Source: Crassaminicella thermophila (lineage in GTDB: Bacteria > Bacillota > Clostridia > Peptostreptococcales > Thermotaleaceae). Taken from it: 64,000 bases of DNA. A program made the position numbers and the translations under genes. The stretch spans positions 2,547,026-2,611,025 of the forward strand of contig NZ_CP042243.1 in the NCBI RefSeq assembly GCF_008152325.1, in the 5' to 3' direction. The notes beneath the pieces were generated by a model. It saw only the letters and a list, made by a program, of their open reading frames with translations, was not told the DNA's origin and did no database searches. Below are positions 45,059 through 52,976 of the stretch, piece after piece. Position 1 is the stretch's first letter, and each line of letters opens with the position of its first letter.

Positions 45059-45909
45059 TTTATTGCCCCCTTTAACGCATCCTCAAAAGCTTTCAAAAAC
45101 AATCCTTTAACTGCCTCTTTTTTAAATTCCATCGAACTTCTTCCTTTTAGCCTCTCTTTCACAATAATACTGATTTTATCTTTAGCCTCCTCTAATAAAG
45201 CATTACTCACCCTTTTATCCTTTAATATATCCTCTATTTTAAATTCTCTTTGTGGATATTTACCTAAAGCTCCTGTGGCTATTTTTATATCTTTAATAAT
45301 ATTCTCTTTTAATGATATATATACAGCACAAGAAATTCTTGAAATAGCCAACGCTTTTCTAAGTCCTAGCTTTTCAAATGAAGTCCCTTCACTCTCTTTA
45401 GGAATCTTAAATTGTATTCCATATAAAATTTCATCTTTACATATATTAACCTTTCCTATATAAAATTCTTTTAATGGAATCCACCTTTTCTTTCCTTTTC
45501 CTATAATCAAAAGCTTTGAATCTAATGCCAATAAAGGAGGGATAGCATCTGCTGCAGCAGATGCATTACAAATATTTCCTCCAATAGTAGCCATATTTCG
45601 AATCTGTGGTGAACCTATTTGCTTGCAAGCCTTCCATAAACAATAGACCTTATTTTTTATAGTTTGATTCTCCAAAATATCTATAAACCTTGTTCCTGCC
45701 CCTATCATAATTAAATCATTATTAACATTTATAAACTTTAATTCTTCTATTTTTCCAATATCCATTATTATATTTCTATCATCTTTATTTTTTCGCAAAT
45801 CAATTATTAAGTCAGTTCCTCCAGCAAGTATTCTTATATTTTCTCCATAACGCTCCAAAATCTCTAACCCTTCTTCTAATGTGGAGGGTTTTATATAATC
45901 TTTAATCAT
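45055..45909 (-). CDS. Molybdenum hydroxylase, FAD subunit
   Basis: The 284-residue subunit has the FAD-binding motifs RILAGGTDLIIDLRK and TIGGNICNASAAADAIP of the XdhB/CoxM family. It passes electrons from the iron-sulfur subunit to NAD+ or ferredoxin. The gene starts 11 bases after the amidohydrolase and overlaps the iron-sulfur gene by 4 bases. Confidence 0.93.
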   Translation of the reverse strand: MIKDYIKPSTLEEGLEILERYGENIRILAGGTDLIIDLRKNKDDRNIIMDIGKIEELKFINVNNDLIMIGAGTRFIDILENQTIKNKVYCLWKACKQIGSPQIRNMATIGGNICNASAAADAIPPLLALDSKLLIIGKGKKRWIPLKEFYIGKVNICKDEILYGIQFKIPKESEGTSFEKLGLRKALAISRISCAVYISLKENIIKDIKIATGALGKYPQREFKIEDILKDKRVSNALLEEAKDKISIIVKERLKGRSSMEFKKEAVKGLFLKAFEDALKGAIK

Positions 45910-45920
45910 TCTATTTCCCC

Positions 45921-47261
45921 CTAAAGGATTTTTATTTTCTTTAACTGTTCCTTTAATATCCTATTGCTTTCACTTATTACAGCATCTTCATCAATAGTTT
46001 TTAGTTGTCGATTTTCCATTAAAATATTTCCATCTACAATAGTCGTCATAACATCTTTACTAGATGCTGAATAAACTAGTTGTGATATTATATCTACATT
46101 TTCATAAGGTGCATTGTGTATATTTTTCAAGTTTAAAATAGCTAAGTCTGCCTTTTTCCCTTTTTCAATACTACCAATCTCGCTTTCTAGTCCCATTGCT
46201 TTTGCTCCCTCTATTGTTGCCATTTCAAATACCGTATGAGCAGACATAGTTGTAGGGTCAAGCAATCTTGCTTTATGTATCAAAGCAGCACTTCTCATTT
46301 CACCAAAAATGTCTAGGTTGTTATTACAAGGTGCTCCATCTGCACCCATAGACACATTAACACCCATTTTCAACAATTCAGGTATTTTTGCAATACCAGA
46401 AGCCAGCTTCAAATTAGAGTTAGGACAATGGGATACTTTTGTTCCTGTATCTGCTAAAATATTCATTTCTTCTTCATCTAACCAAATACAATGAGCCAAA
46501 ATCAAATTTTCTCCTGTTAATCCTAATTTATGAAGATAAGCAATATTTCTCATCTTTCTATCCTTTTGAACTAGTGCAATTTCACTTTGATTTTCAGATG
46601 CATGAGTATGTACCATAACCCCATATTCCTCAGCCAAATCCTTTACCTTTAAAAGCAACTCTTCTGAACATGAAACAACAAATCTAGGTGCAAATGCATA
46701 TTGAATCCTTCCATTTCCTTTTTGGTGCCATTTTTTTAATATCCTTATACTTTCTTTAATAGAATTTTGTGTATCTTCCATTAAAGAATCAGGTAAATCT
46801 TTACCATAATCCATCATGCATTTACCCATATGAGCCCTTATTCCAGATCCTAAAACAGCTTCAAAAGCAGCTTCCGTATGATTTACTGTTTCCATATCTA
46901 TAATGGAAGTCGTTCCTCCTTTTATTAGCTCTGCAATCCCAAGCTTTGCTGAAATATAATTAGATTCATACGTATGAACAGCCTCTAATGGCCATATTTT
47001 CTTTTTTAGCCAATCTAGTAATTCCAAATCATCTGCTTGCCCTTTAAATAAACTTTGAGTTAAATGAATATGTGTCTGAATAAGCCCTGGAATAATAATC
47101 ATTCCATCTGCATCTATTACTTTTTCTGCATTAGCTTCTAAATTTGGTCTAATATCTATGATACGATCATCCTTTATAAATATATCAGCTTTTATATACT
47201 CTCTTTTTTTATTCATTGTTACTATCGTTCCATTTTTAATGATTAAAGTTCTTTCTGGCAT
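45921..47261 (-). CDS. Amidohydrolase, guanine/deoxyadenosine deaminase type (SsnA/MtaD group)
   Basis: The 446-residue metal-dependent deaminase has GLIQTHIHLTQSLFKGQADD, a HTHASEN motif, HCIWLDEEEM and SMGADGAPCNN. The family includes guanine deaminase, 5'-deoxyadenosine/SAH deaminase and SsnA. As first gene of the purine hydroxylase operon it is probably a purine-ring deaminase, with guanine to xanthine the most useful activity here. The exact substrate cannot be fixed from sequence. An inverted repeat (47282-47298) and a truncated dispersed element lie just upstream. Confidence 0.8.
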   Translation of the reverse strand: MPERTLIIKNGTIVTMNKKREYIKADIFIKDDRIIDIRPNLEANAEKVIDADGMIIIPGLIQTHIHLTQSLFKGQADDLELLDWLKKKIWPLEAVHTYESNYISAKLGIAELIKGGTTSIIDMETVNHTEAAFEAVLGSGIRAHMGKCMMDYGKDLPDSLMEDTQNSIKESIRILKKWHQKGNGRIQYAFAPRFVVSCSEELLLKVKDLAEEYGVMVHTHASENQSEIALVQKDRKMRNIAYLHKLGLTGENLILAHCIWLDEEEMNILADTGTKVSHCPNSNLKLASGIAKIPELLKMGVNVSMGADGAPCNNNLDIFGEMRSAALIHKARLLDPTTMSAHTVFEMATIEGAKAMGLESEIGSIEKGKKADLAILNLKNIHNAPYENVDIISQLVYSASSKDVMTTIVDGNILMENRQLKTIDEDAVISESNRILKEQLKKIKIL

Positions 47262-47281
47262 TTTTTATCCTCCTTTTAAAC

Positions 47282-47298
47282 CCCTATTCCATATAGGG
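47282..47298. promoter_or_regulatory. Candidate operator before the purine hydroxylase operon
   Basis: A perfect inverted repeat CCCTAT-N5-ATAGGG lies about 20 bases upstream of the first start codon of the operon. The position between promoter and ribosome site would suit a repressor. No second copy was found in the other purine promoters. Confidence 0.4.
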
Positions 47299-47310
47299 AT
47301 ATAGCAAATT

Positions 47311-47400
47311 TGTAGATAAAATAAAATTATTATGAATAAAAAATAATCCGTAGGCTTAGCATGAATGCTAAGCCAGCAGCCTACAAAACAGGATGTTTTG
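47311..47400 (+). repeat. Structured palindromic element, copy D (truncated)
   Basis: It starts TGTAGATAAAATAAAATTAT as in the other copies, then lacks most of the left arm and goes straight to CCGTAGGCTTAGCATGAATG. The second stem reads CAAAAC-AGGAT-GTTTTG: both sides of the stem changed relative to CAAGAC...GTCTTG, a compensatory change. The right arm is missing. It lies between the amidohydrolase and the purine permease. Confidence 0.75.
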
Positions 47401-47414
47401 ATAAGGTTTTAATA

Positions 47415-48713
47415 CTACATTGCAAACTTTAATATAAACAATACAGCTAATATATAAAGTGGAATAGATACTTCTTTTGTTCTTCCTGTCAATACCTTTA
47501 AGAAAACATAAGATAATATACCAAATACAATTCCTTCTGCAATACTATAAGTCAAAGGCATCATAATAATAGTCAAAAATGCAGGAATCGCTTCTGTAAA
47601 ATCATCTAAATTGATTTTCTTAATAGGTGACATCATAAACAAACCTACTAGAATTAAAGCAGGAGCTGTTGCCGCACCTGGTACTATTGTGAGAATAGGT
47701 GAAAATAATAATGCAAGAATAAAGAATATTCCTGTTGTCAAAGCTGTAAGACCAGTTCTTCCTCCCTCTGCAACACCTGCTGCACTTTCTACATATGTTG
47801 TAACTGTACTTGTTCCTAATATTGCTCCAAACGTAGTTCCTACTGCATCAGCAAATAATGCCTGCTTAGCTCTTGGAAGTTTTCCTTCTTTATCTAGCAT
47901 ATCAGCTTTAGATGCTACCCCAACTAATGTACCTAATGTATCAAATAGGTCTACAAATAAAAACGTAAACATTATTACAACCATATCAAGAGTGAATATT
48001 TTTGAAAAATCAAGCTTAAAAAATATTGGAGCTATTGATGGTGGTGCACTTATAATTCCTGAAGGCTTTGGTGTAACACCTAAAGGTAACCCAATAATAG
48101 TTGTTATTACAATGCCTATTAAAAGAGCTCCTTTTACATTTTTAGCTAGTAAAATTCCAGTAATAAGTAAACCAATAAGCGCAAGCACTACCTTAGGATC
48201 TCCCATATTCCCTAATGCAACCTTTGTTGCTTCATTAGATACAACAATTCCTGCATTAGCTAAGCCTATAAAAGCTATAAATAAGCCGATTCCTACACTA
48301 ACAGCATGCTTTATATTCATAGGCATACTATTGATAATAGCTTCTCGAACGTTAAAAAATGTTAATATAATGAAAATTATCCCCTCTATAAAAACCGCCG
48401 TTAAAGCGAATTGCCATGAATATTTCATTCCTAATACTACTGTAAATGCAAAGAACGCATTTAGTCCCATCCCAGGAGCTAATGCAAAAGGATAATTTGC
48501 ATAAAACGCCATAATCAATGTAGCAAAAGCTGCTGCTATACAAGTAGAAGTAAATAACGCTCCTTTATCCATCCCTGTCTCACTTAAAAAAAGTGGATTT
48601 ACAATTATAATGTAAGCCATTGTCATAAAAGTAGTAATCCCTGCCATAATTTCTGTTTTTACATCTGTTTTATTTTCCCTAAGTTTAAAGGTTTTCTCTA
48701 AAAATGCATTCAT
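47415..48713 (-). CDS. Adenine/guanine/hypoxanthine permease (AzgA/PbuG family)
   Basis: The 432-residue membrane protein has the AzgA-type opening TDVKTEIMAGITTFMTMAYI, NPFAL-like APGMGLNAFFAF and GTSTVTTYVESAAGVAEGGR. About 13 membrane segments are predicted by eye. It imports purine bases by proton symport. It is separated from the microcompartment operon by a strong terminator and from the hydroxylase operon by a truncated dispersed element, so it may be an independent unit. Confidence 0.9.
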   Translation of the reverse strand: MNAFLEKTFKLRENKTDVKTEIMAGITTFMTMAYIIIVNPLFLSETGMDKGALFTSTCIAAAFATLIMAFYANYPFALAPGMGLNAFFAFTVVLGMKYSWQFALTAVFIEGIIFIILTFFNVREAIINSMPMNIKHAVSVGIGLFIAFIGLANAGIVVSNEATKVALGNMGDPKVVLALIGLLITGILLAKNVKGALLIGIVITTIIGLPLGVTPKPSGIISAPPSIAPIFFKLDFSKIFTLDMVVIMFTFLFVDLFDTLGTLVGVASKADMLDKEGKLPRAKQALFADAVGTTFGAILGTSTVTTYVESAAGVAEGGRTGLTALTTGIFFILALLFSPILTIVPGAATAPALILVGLFMMSPIKKINLDDFTEAIPAFLTIIMMPLTYSIAEGIVFGILSYVFLKVLTGRTKEVSIPLYILAVLFILKFAM

Positions 48714-48756
48714 TCTTATACCTCCTATATATTTTTAATGATTAATTCAAAAAAAA

Positions 48757-48793
48757 GACAAAATTTCAAACCCATTGTTTTTAAAATTTTGTC
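48757..48793 (-). terminator. Terminator of the microcompartment operon
   Basis: A 10-bp stem GACAAAATTT/AAATTTTGTC with a 17-base loop is followed on the minus strand by eight T. It lies about 90 bases after the last gene of the operon. A second, looser hairpin (TAAGCAA/TTGCTTA, 48812-48873) sits between. Confidence 0.85.
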
Positions 48794-48882
48794 CTTTGAT
48801 TTATATAGATAAGCAATATCAACATAAAAAATATAAAAAGAGCGTTTTTTTATGTTTTCTTTCAATGTTGCTTACCTATGTT

Positions 48883-50694
48883 TTATTTAACTGTTTCTAA
48901 AACCTTAAAATTATTTACATCTATAAGCCCCTTATCTGTAATCTTCCATTTTGGACTAGTAGATAATGCTAAGAAAGACAGATGCATAAAAGGTGCATGC
49001 ACCGTACAACCTAATTCTTCTTTTACTATTTCTTCTAACTTTGCAACTTTACTGCTTACCTCACTACCTGATAATTCATCCGTAATCAAACCTCCTACTG
49101 GAAGCCTTAATTCTTCTATAATTTTTCTATTCTTCGCTACAGCTATGCCTCCACCCATATCAATCACACGATTAACAGCCGTTAGCATATCCTTTGTATT
49201 AGTTCCTACTACAATAATATTATGAGTATCATGAGCTACACTCTCTGCAAAAGCTCCAGATTTTAGTCCAAATCCTTTTACAAAAGCTTTTCCTATATTT
49301 CCATTTCTTCCGTACCTTTCTATACATGCAATTGGCAGAACATCTTTCTGTGTATCCCCTTCTATCTCCCCATTTCTTACCTTCATCTCAAATTCTAAGC
49401 ATCCTGAAAGATTCTGATCTGGAATTAATTCTATACATCTTACAAAAGCACTTTGTCCATCTGCTTTTATTTTTAGTTCTTCCTCTACTAAAGGTTCTCT
49501 ATTTACAGAATTTTTAACAATATTTGGATATGTATATTTAGGCATATCTATTAGTAGTTTTTTTGAAACAGCAACTAGTTTTCCTTCAATGAATACCCCT
49601 TCTACATTCATCTGATATAAATCGCCAATAATAGCTATATCAGCAAGTTTTCCTGGGGATAAATCTCCTCTATCTTCTAATCCAAAATAAGTCGCAGGAT
49701 TAATTGTTACCATCTGAATAGCTTCGATTGGATCTACCCCTTGAGCTATTGTTCTTCTTACAATTTCATTCATATGTCCTAGCTTTTCTAAATCTTCAGC
49801 TACCATATCATCTGTTGCCAAAATACATCTTCTAGAATCTAGTCCCTCTTCCGTTATAGCCTTAATACACTCAGCCATATTTTTCTGAGTAGAGCCTTCT
49901 CTCATAAATACATAAACGCCTTGCCTTAATTTTTCTACACATTCTTCCTTAGTCGTTGTTTCATGACAAGAGCATTTTCCTCCTGTTGTAATTATATGTG
50001 CAGCTAGTTCATTTCCAAACAGCTCAGGTGCATTTCCATCTACAATTTTTCCAATACTTCTTGCATACGTAGTAGATGAAATCAAATCATCCAAAATTTC
50101 TGGTGTGTTCTTGTATACATGTTTTGCATTACTAAATCCTTGTAATTCTCCAATACCAATTACATTTTGATAATTTAATAATTCTTTCATATCCTTTGAT
50201 GTAATGTCATATCCTGCTGTTTCTAAACTTGGACAATCTGGTGTTAATGCAGGTACAACCAAATGAACATGATTTACAACTGTACTTGCTTCTTTTGCCA
50301 TAGCTTTTATTCCAATAGGTCCGAGTGCATTTCCGATCTCATGAGGATCTGCTATTAAAGTAGTTGTTCCTGATGGAATAGACAATCTAGAAAACTCTGT
50401 AATAGTTAGCATGCTGCTTTCAAAATGCATATGAGAATCTATGAATCCTGGAGAAATATATTTTCCTCTAACATCTATAACAATAGTATTTTCATCAATT
50501 AATTTTGATGCATCTCCAACCATTAAAATATATTTTCCTTTTATCGCTACATCAGCCTTGTAAGCTTCCCTAGTTAATACATTTATTACATCTCCACCAC
50601 AAAGAACAATATCAGCAAACCCTTTACCACCCATCAATACATCTACTAATTCCCTATATTCTATGGCCTTTTTTATATGAAGGACATCCAACAT
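48883..50694 (-). CDS. Adenine-deaminase-like amidohydrolase of the microcompartment operon
   Basis: The 603-residue protein has Ade motifs: SPGFIDSHMHFESSMLTITE, IADPHEIGNALG, DGNAPELFGNEL and ATDDMVAEDLEK. It differs from the copy at 40628 by an extra N-terminal stretch (about residues 1-25, LDVLHIKKAIEYRELVDVLM) that could be helical and act in targeting. The start at 50694 follows GGGGGG. It is the last gene of the BMC operon, 10 bases after eutN. It may deaminate adenine, or, given the pathway, the related 4-aminoimidazole; the latter is inference. Confidence 0.85.
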   Translation of the reverse strand: MLDVLHIKKAIEYRELVDVLMGGKGFADIVLCGGDVINVLTREAYKADVAIKGKYILMVGDASKLIDENTIVIDVRGKYISPGFIDSHMHFESSMLTITEFSRLSIPSGTTTLIADPHEIGNALGPIGIKAMAKEASTVVNHVHLVVPALTPDCPSLETAGYDITSKDMKELLNYQNVIGIGELQGFSNAKHVYKNTPEILDDLISSTTYARSIGKIVDGNAPELFGNELAAHIITTGGKCSCHETTTKEECVEKLRQGVYVFMREGSTQKNMAECIKAITEEGLDSRRCILATDDMVAEDLEKLGHMNEIVRRTIAQGVDPIEAIQMVTINPATYFGLEDRGDLSPGKLADIAIIGDLYQMNVEGVFIEGKLVAVSKKLLIDMPKYTYPNIVKNSVNREPLVEEELKIKADGQSAFVRCIELIPDQNLSGCLEFEMKVRNGEIEGDTQKDVLPIACIERYGRNGNIGKAFVKGFGLKSGAFAESVAHDTHNIIVVGTNTKDMLTAVNRVIDMGGGIAVAKNRKIIEELRLPVGGLITDELSGSEVSSKVAKLEEIVKEELGCTVHAPFMHLSFLALSTSPKWKITDKGLIDVNNFKVLETVK

Positions 50695-50704
50695 ATATCC
50701 CCCC

Positions 50705-50998
50705 TTACTGTTGTTCTTTACAAGGAAGTTCCTTGTATACATCGATATTATCAATAATTCCTATAATAGCTGCATCAATTGGAGATTGTGTTTTATTTGC
50801 AGCAAATCTAGCAGATGTTCCCTTTGTAAATAAAACCAATTCCCCAATCCCAGCACCTACTGTATCAACTGCAATAATTGGGCAACCTTGTGGATTTTTT
50901 TGTTCATCTAAACATTGTATAATCATCAATTTATATCCTGTAAGCCTTTCATCCTTTCTAGTTGCTACAACATTTCCTAAAATTCTTCCAATTTGCAT
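50705..50998 (-). CDS. BMC-P shell vertex protein (EutN/CcmL family)
   Basis: The 97-residue protein begins MQIGRILGNVVATRKDERLTG, has the family core LMIIQ...VDTVGAGIGELVLFTKG and ends IGIIDNIDVY. It forms pentamers that close the vertices of the microcompartment shell. AGGAG lies upstream of ATG 50998. It is the only BMC-P gene in the window. Confidence 0.95.
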   Translation of the reverse strand: MQIGRILGNVVATRKDERLTGYKLMIIQCLDEQKNPQGCPIIAVDTVGAGIGELVLFTKGTSARFAANKTQSPIDAAIIGIIDNIDVYKELPCKEQQ

Positions 50999-51021
50999 AA
51001 TTTTCTCCTCTCTGTGGAGCA

Positions 51022-51741
51022 CTAATCCTTTATTAACAAAATATTTTTCTCTTTTGCAATGTCCTTAGCTAATGGTGTAATAATGCTGTTTTTAGACAAA
51101 TAATATTTATCTGTTTTTCCAACTAATTCTAAAATATCTTTTTTTGTAATAATTTTTCTTTTTTCCTGCTTTTCATCAATACTTTTTAATGCTTTAACAC
51201 AATCATAATATTTGCCCCACTTAACACCAAGCTTTTCAAGAAATTGTATATTTTCATGAACAATTTTTTTCAAATAAGTATTTTTTGTATCTTTTCCATT
51301 GCAGTATTGTAAATATTCTTTATTCGCAATAACCTTCTTTCCATGCCATAAAGCCTGCCAAATAACGAATGTATCTATTGTATCCTGCATCCCGAATCTT
51401 AATTTTGCAGCCATATTCTGCGTAAATACTGGAACCCAAAGGATATCTATTTTTTCTATAATCTGAATATCTTCTTTTGTATATATATCTTTTTGATTGA
51501 TTCTATTTTTTAATAATTCTTTCTCTAAAATATCTTTTGTTTTTTCTGATAGAATGATAGAAACATCAATATCATTCTCTTTAAGCTTCTTTATTGAATT
51601 AATTTCTTCATTTTTTCCTGTAAAAACCATAAAAATATTATTAATTTTTGAAATTTCTTTCTTTCTTTTTTTTACTTCCTCTTTTTCTAGTCCTTTTATA
51701 ATCCCATCAAGAACTTCTTTTACGAGTGCATTTCCTTTCAT
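51022..51741 (-). CDS. BMC-associated flavoprotein (HFCD-type) with candidate encapsulation peptide
   Basis: The 239-residue protein has a flavoprotein-type segment VPVFTQNMAAKLRFGMQDT as in CoaC/UbiX/HFCD proteins, with a Rossmann-like start INNIFMVFTGKNEEI. The first 20 residues (NALVKEVLDGIIKGLEKE) form an amphipathic helix similar to that of the small protein at 52405. The C-terminal tail ends SIITPLAKDIAKEKNILLI. It lies inside the shell operon. It could bind FMN or prenyl-FMN in the lumen, perhaps in support of UbiD; that is speculation. Confidence 0.6.
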   Translation of the reverse strand: MKGNALVKEVLDGIIKGLEKEEVKKRKKEISKINNIFMVFTGKNEEINSIKKLKENDIDVSIILSEKTKDILEKELLKNRINQKDIYTKEDIQIIEKIDILWVPVFTQNMAAKLRFGMQDTIDTFVIWQALWHGKKVIANKEYLQYCNGKDTKNTYLKKIVHENIQFLEKLGVKWGKYYDCVKALKSIDEKQEKRKIITKKDILELVGKTDKYYLSKNSIITPLAKDIAKEKNILLIKD

Positions 51742-51772
51742 TTAAACACCTCTATAAGACTATATTCGTGCT

Positions 51773-52048
51773 TTATTCTCCTTTTAAAATCACTCGTTCA
51801 ACTTCCAAATGCGGTCTTGGTATAACATGTACTGAATGTAATTCTCCAACATTTCTTGCTGCCTCTGCTCCAGCATCTGTTGCAGCTTTTACAGCTCCTA
51901 CATCACCTCTTACCATAACTGTAACCAAGCCAAACCCTATTTTTTCATATCCTACAATATTTACATTTGCAGCCTTTACCATTGCATCAGCTGCCTCAAC
52001 TGCTCCTACTAACCCTTTCGTTTCAATCATACCTAATGCCTGACCCAT
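51773..52048 (-). CDS. BMC-H shell hexamer protein 1
   Basis: The 91-residue single-BMC-domain protein follows the PduA/EutM pattern: [20 protein letters not shown], then [20 protein letters not shown] and VIPRPH. The pore loop has Phe (GFG) where PduA has Ser (GSG), which would narrow or make the pore more hydrophobic. AAGGAGG precedes the start. It lies second-to-last of the shell genes. Confidence 0.96.
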   Translation of the reverse strand: MGQALGMIETKGLVGAVEAADAMVKAANVNIVGYEKIGFGLVTVMVRGDVGAVKAATDAGAEAARNVGELHSVHVIPRPHLEVERVILKGE

Positions 52049-52051
52049 ACC

Positions 52052-52381
52052 CTATTCCTCCTTTTTATCATCATTATTATTATTTTTTAGATTTTTACTA
52101 AATTGATGAATAAATTTATCAACTTCATCATGAGGTCTAGGAATGACCCTATAAGATAAAACTTTTCCAACTCTCTCTGCAGCCATTACTCCTGAATCAA
52201 TAGCAGCCTGTACTGCTGCTACTTCTCCAGCTATTTGTACTGTAACACTTACAGATTTTCCTGCTCCAATAATTCTTTCATATCCTATAATAGTTATATC
52301 TGCTGCTTTAGAAGCTGCATCTAATGCAGTTATTGCTGCACCTAATCCAACTGTTTCAATTAACCCTAAAGCTGCACCCAT
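52052..52381 (-). CDS. BMC-H shell hexamer protein 2 with charged tail
   Basis: The 109-residue protein has the BMC fold (ALGLIETVGLGAAITALDAA, EVAAVQAAIDSGVMAAERVG, VIPRPHDEVDKF) and an unusual pore segment RIIGAGKSVSV. A C-terminal tail of about 20 residues is rich in N, D, K and E. The gene ends 3 bases before the next BMC-H. The pore lysine and tail distinguish it from the other two. Confidence 0.95.
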   Translation of the reverse strand: MGAALGLIETVGLGAAITALDAASKAADITIIGYERIIGAGKSVSVTVQIAGEVAAVQAAIDSGVMAAERVGKVLSYRVIPRPHDEVDKFIHQFSKNLKNNNNDDKKEE

Positions 52382-52404
52382 TTTCTAGCACCTCCAAATA
52401 AATC

Positions 52405-52671
52405 CTATTTATTTCCGAAGCGCTTGCAGCTGAATTCCTCTAAGGTCATCATCCTTTTTGCATTCACTTCTTTTACTTCTGTTTTTAAATAATCATCCCA
52501 CTTCATTGTATAACTAGATGCTTTTTCTTCTGCTTTAGCTCCCTTATACATAACATCCTTTAATAAAGCTTCATAATGCTTATCTATCTTAAAATTTCCT
52601 TCTTTAACAGCTTCTTTTTTAATCTTATTTGCAATATTGTTCATAATGGATTTTGCCAATGGATTTGCCAT
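52405..52671 (-). CDS. Small BMC-operon protein of unknown function
   Basis: The 88-residue protein sits between two shell genes. It begins MANPLAKSIMNNIANKIKKE, an amphipathic helix resembling the start of the flavoprotein at 51022 (pattern NxLxKxx[LM][ND]xI). The remainder is helical, basic and acidic, with WDDYLKTEVKEVNAKRM and no known domain. No Pdu/Eut small protein matches by eye. It could be a lumen scaffold or cargo adaptor; this is inference. Confidence 0.7.
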   Translation of the reverse strand: MANPLAKSIMNNIANKIKKEAVKEGNFKIDKHYEALLKDVMYKGAKAEEKASSYTMKWDDYLKTEVKEVNAKRMMTLEEFSCKRFGNK

Positions 52672-52691
52672 AAAAACACCCCATTAGATTT

Positions 52692-52955
52692 TTATAATAT
52701 TTTTTCTACTTCATCATGCGGTCTTGGAATCACATTCATTGAAATAATTTCTGCCATATCTCCTATTGATTCCTTTGCACTATCAATAGCCGCCTTTACA
52801 GCTGCCACTTCTCCTCTCACCATAACAGATATAACCCCTGATCCTACAAAATTAAAGTCAACAAGCTTTACATCTGCTGCTTTTACCATACAATCAGCAG
52901 CTTCAATAGCTGCTACCAAACTTCTTATTTCAAAGATTCCTAAGGCTTCCTTCAT
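52692..52955 (-). CDS. BMC-H shell hexamer protein 3
   Basis: The 87-residue protein has the BMC fold: ALGIFEIRSLVAAIEAADCM, FVGSGVISVMVRGEVAAVKA and VIPRPHDEVEKIL. The pore segment is FNFVGSG. Start at 52955 (ATG, 9 bases after AGGTGG) is preferred to an upstream TTG. It is the first shell gene after ubiD, 21 bases downstream of it. Confidence 0.95.
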   Translation of the reverse strand: MKEALGIFEIRSLVAAIEAADCMVKAADVKLVDFNFVGSGVISVMVRGEVAAVKAAIDSAKESIGDMAEIISMNVIPRPHDEVEKIL

Positions 52956-52976
52956 CCTAATCAACCACCTTTATTT

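Noticed and set aside
47611-48495. Long rightward open frame opposite the purine permease
   Set aside because: It is the mirror of a conserved membrane-protein gene, has no ribosome site and a composition typical of an antisense frame.
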